6,327 bases of DNA, from positions 1-6,327 of the forward strand of contig DYLE01000143.1 in NCBI GenBank assembly GCA_020722245.1. Reading direction: 5' to 3'. The notes below the pieces were generated by a model that was not told the DNA's origin, searched no databases, and saw only the letters and a program-made list of their open reading frames with translations. This DNA is from Desulfonema limicola (lineage in GTDB: Bacteria > Desulfobacterota > Desulfobacteria > Desulfobacterales > Desulfosalsimonadaceae). Shown piece after piece: positions 6,268-6,327 of the stretch (the first letter of the stretch is position 1; each line of letters begins with the position of its first letter). A program made the position numbers and the translations under genes.

Positions 6268-6327
6268 TAAAGCAACTTTTTTTTCTGTAAATTCAATTTG
6301 GGATTTGATCAGGCTCCACTCTCATAT
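6268..6327. other. A/T-rich right edge, nothing assigned
   Basis: This 60-nt stretch includes a run of eight T (6277-6284) but no stable hairpin directly ahead of it, so I do not call a terminator. ATTTGAT occurs at 6262-6268 and again at 6303-6309, a short direct repeat that may be chance. It is noticeably richer in A/T than the genes to the left. Confidence 0.3.

Noticed and set aside
6057..6290. 77-codon open frame on the + strand
   Set aside because: Mixed composition with no family resemblance; a different frame (6154-6267) in the same DNA looks more coding-like.

Overview
The window looks like a piece of a moderately GC-rich Gram-negative anaerobe chromosome. The protein style (a WecA-like transferase joined to a FlaA1-type nucleotide-binding region, and an acetoin-dehydrogenase-like E1 carrying an SCP2 domain) suggests Desulfobacterota (former Deltaproteobacteria, Desulfobacterales-like). 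That assignment comes from remembered family resemblance, not from a marker gene.

Positions 1-3266 (+ strand) are the end of a surface-polysaccharide operon: the C-terminal 135 residues of a family 2 glycosyltransferase, then a 322-residue NAD-dependent sugar-nucleotide epimerase/decarboxylase of the extended SDR type, then, after a 3-nt gap and in the same reading frame, a 612-residue membrane protein. The last joins a polyprenyl-phosphate HexNAc-1-phosphate transferase (WecA/MraY-like) to the four-helix plus Rossmann front half of FlaA1/CapD-type proteins, without the catalytic SDR half. Together they would make a sugar nucleotide, prime undecaprenyl phosphate with a sugar-1-phosphate, and extend the lipid-linked glycan.

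Positions 3317-5848 (- strand, convergent with the operon, 50 nt between the stops) hold one 843-residue gene with three parts in one chain: an N-terminal SCP2-like (sterol carrier) domain, a complete thiamine-diphosphate E1-alpha domain and a complete E1-beta domain. It is a one-polypeptide 2-oxoacid/acetoin dehydrogenase E1 with a putative lipid-binding module. No E2 or E3 gene lies in the window.

Positions 5849-6327 have no confident gene, but the part just upstream of the E1 gene is highly structured on the - strand. A candidate sigma70-like promoter has an inverted repeat in its spacer. It is followed by a leader of about 150 nt with a long-range stem enclosing a 10-bp hairpin, then a terminator-like hairpin with a U-rich tail, then a good Shine-Dalgarno site. 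This arrangement resembles a riboswitch or attenuator, and I do not recognise it as a known class; it is the best candidate here for something undescribed. A short 37-codon reading frame with coding-like composition sits near the right edge and may be a small gene or the broken front of a larger one.
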